A stretch of 64,000 nucleotides of DNA from Arion vulgaris (lineage: Eukaryota; Mollusca; Gastropoda; Stylommatophora; Arionidae). Both the position numbers and the translations under genes were made by a program. Below are positions 63,612 to 64,000 of the stretch, piece after piece (the stretch's first letter is position 1; every line of letters starts with the position of its first letter). Location: positions 47,500,806-47,564,805 of the forward strand of contig CM036755.1 in assembly GCA_020796225.1 (NCBI GenBank), written 5' to 3'. The notes below the pieces were generated by a model. It ran no database searches and was not told the origin of the DNA. It was given only the letters and a program-made list of their open reading frames with translations.

Positions 63612-63930
63612 TCTTTATATGTCTAAGTACTTTAATTTTCTCCTTCTTATTTGTAACATCAGCCAGTTTACTTTGATTTTGTGTACTTTCTGTATAGATC
63701 TATTTGTTCTCTTCTCTGTCCATGATATACGAAGGAATCTTCTGTAACACGTTTATTTAAAAGCACATACATGTTTTTCCACTGCTTTATTAAATGTCCA
63801 TGCTTCACAACCATTCGCTGCCATTTGGGAATATGCATGCTCTTAGTATTCTGATCTTAATTTTCGTATCAGTTCCATTCTGTTTTTAAACTGTTTTTAC
63901 TTGTTTCATTTTTTTTTTTTTATAAAGCCA
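63612..63930 (-). mobile_element. LINE-b fragment (minus)
   Basis: Minus strand with frameshifts: NGCEAWTFNKAVEKHVCAF, RRFLRISWTEKRTNRSIQKV, NWLMLQIRRRKLKYL. Same family as 19525-19714 and 33421-33510, and the longest view of its RT tail. Confidence 0.75.
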
Positions 63931-64000
63931 TGTTTGTTCTTAAAATCGGAGGTTGTTATAAAATGGGACGAATTCAGAAGAAGTGTTGAAATCGGAGAAA
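63931..64000 (+). mobile_element. LINE-c fragment, cut by the window end
   Basis: AAAATGGGACGAATTCAGAA and GAAGTGTTGAAATCGGAGAA correspond to 12950-12990 (ATAGGACGAATTCAGGAGAA). Confidence 0.65.

Overview
This window is eukaryotic, non-genic, repeat-dominated DNA. No host gene with an interpretable domain, no rRNA or genuine tRNA gene and no CRISPR array was found. Every stretch that translates into something recognisable belongs to a transposable element: 3' ends of non-LTR retrotransposons (LINEs), several tRNA-derived or modular SINEs, one decayed Tc1/mariner-type transposon and small non-autonomous DNA elements. The mixture (zinc-finger-tailed LINEs, RNase H LINEs, a long-spacing DD(83)E transposase, SINEs with GAA-repeat tails) suggests an invertebrate metazoan. 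A mollusc, perhaps a gastropod, is my best guess, with low confidence. LINE-a to LINE-k and SINE-1 to SINE-8 are labels local to this answer.

Layout. 0-6 kb: LINE-a split by a SINE, SINE-5-type elements, a SINE-1 with a 12-bp target-site duplication (TSD), a LINE-e fragment running into a 50/32-bp array, and a 67-bp array. 6.0-12.9 kb: a 31-bp satellite that runs in frame into a LINE-c open reading frame. 12.9-20.5 kb: LINE fragments (c, k, a, d, h, b), SINEs, a hAT-type MITE, a 57-bp array inside LINE-h coding sequence, and a candidate solo LTR. 20.7-23 kb: a 29-bp array and a 45-bp array made from a LINE-g C-terminus. 23.3-25.5 kb: the DD83E transposon with 107-bp inverted ends. 25.5-34.9 kb: nested SINEs and LINEs, with a 38-bp array made from a SINE tail. 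35.0-45.0 kb: a 75-bp satellite. 45.5-64 kb: RNase H LINEs, a TTAA-flanked MITE inside a minisatellite, a hAT element with a LINE inside it, GAT-repeat tracts, a SINE whose tRNA-like head is repeated 16 times, SINE/LINE composites with TSDs, and a 32-bp hairpin-encoding array grown from a LINE-d C-terminus.

How the parts fit together. Two themes recur. (1) Many tandem arrays can be traced to a retroelement segment still visible beside or inside the array: LINE C-terminal codons (LINE-c, -d, -e, -g, -h), SINE tRNA-like heads (SINE-5, -7, -8) or a SINE tail. For several, a non-expanded relative lies elsewhere in the window. (2) SINEs and LINEs share 3' ends of GAA-repeat type. One head segment of about 90-110 bp is joined to at least four different 3' parts, two of them LINE 3' coding ends, and two such composites are enclosed by TSDs. 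The best candidates for something undescribed are the arrays of Pol III A-box half-tRNAs feeding one B box at 53.2-54.2 kb and the general birth of satellites from retroelement ends. TSDs are direct observations; array ancestry and LINE/SINE partnership are inference.
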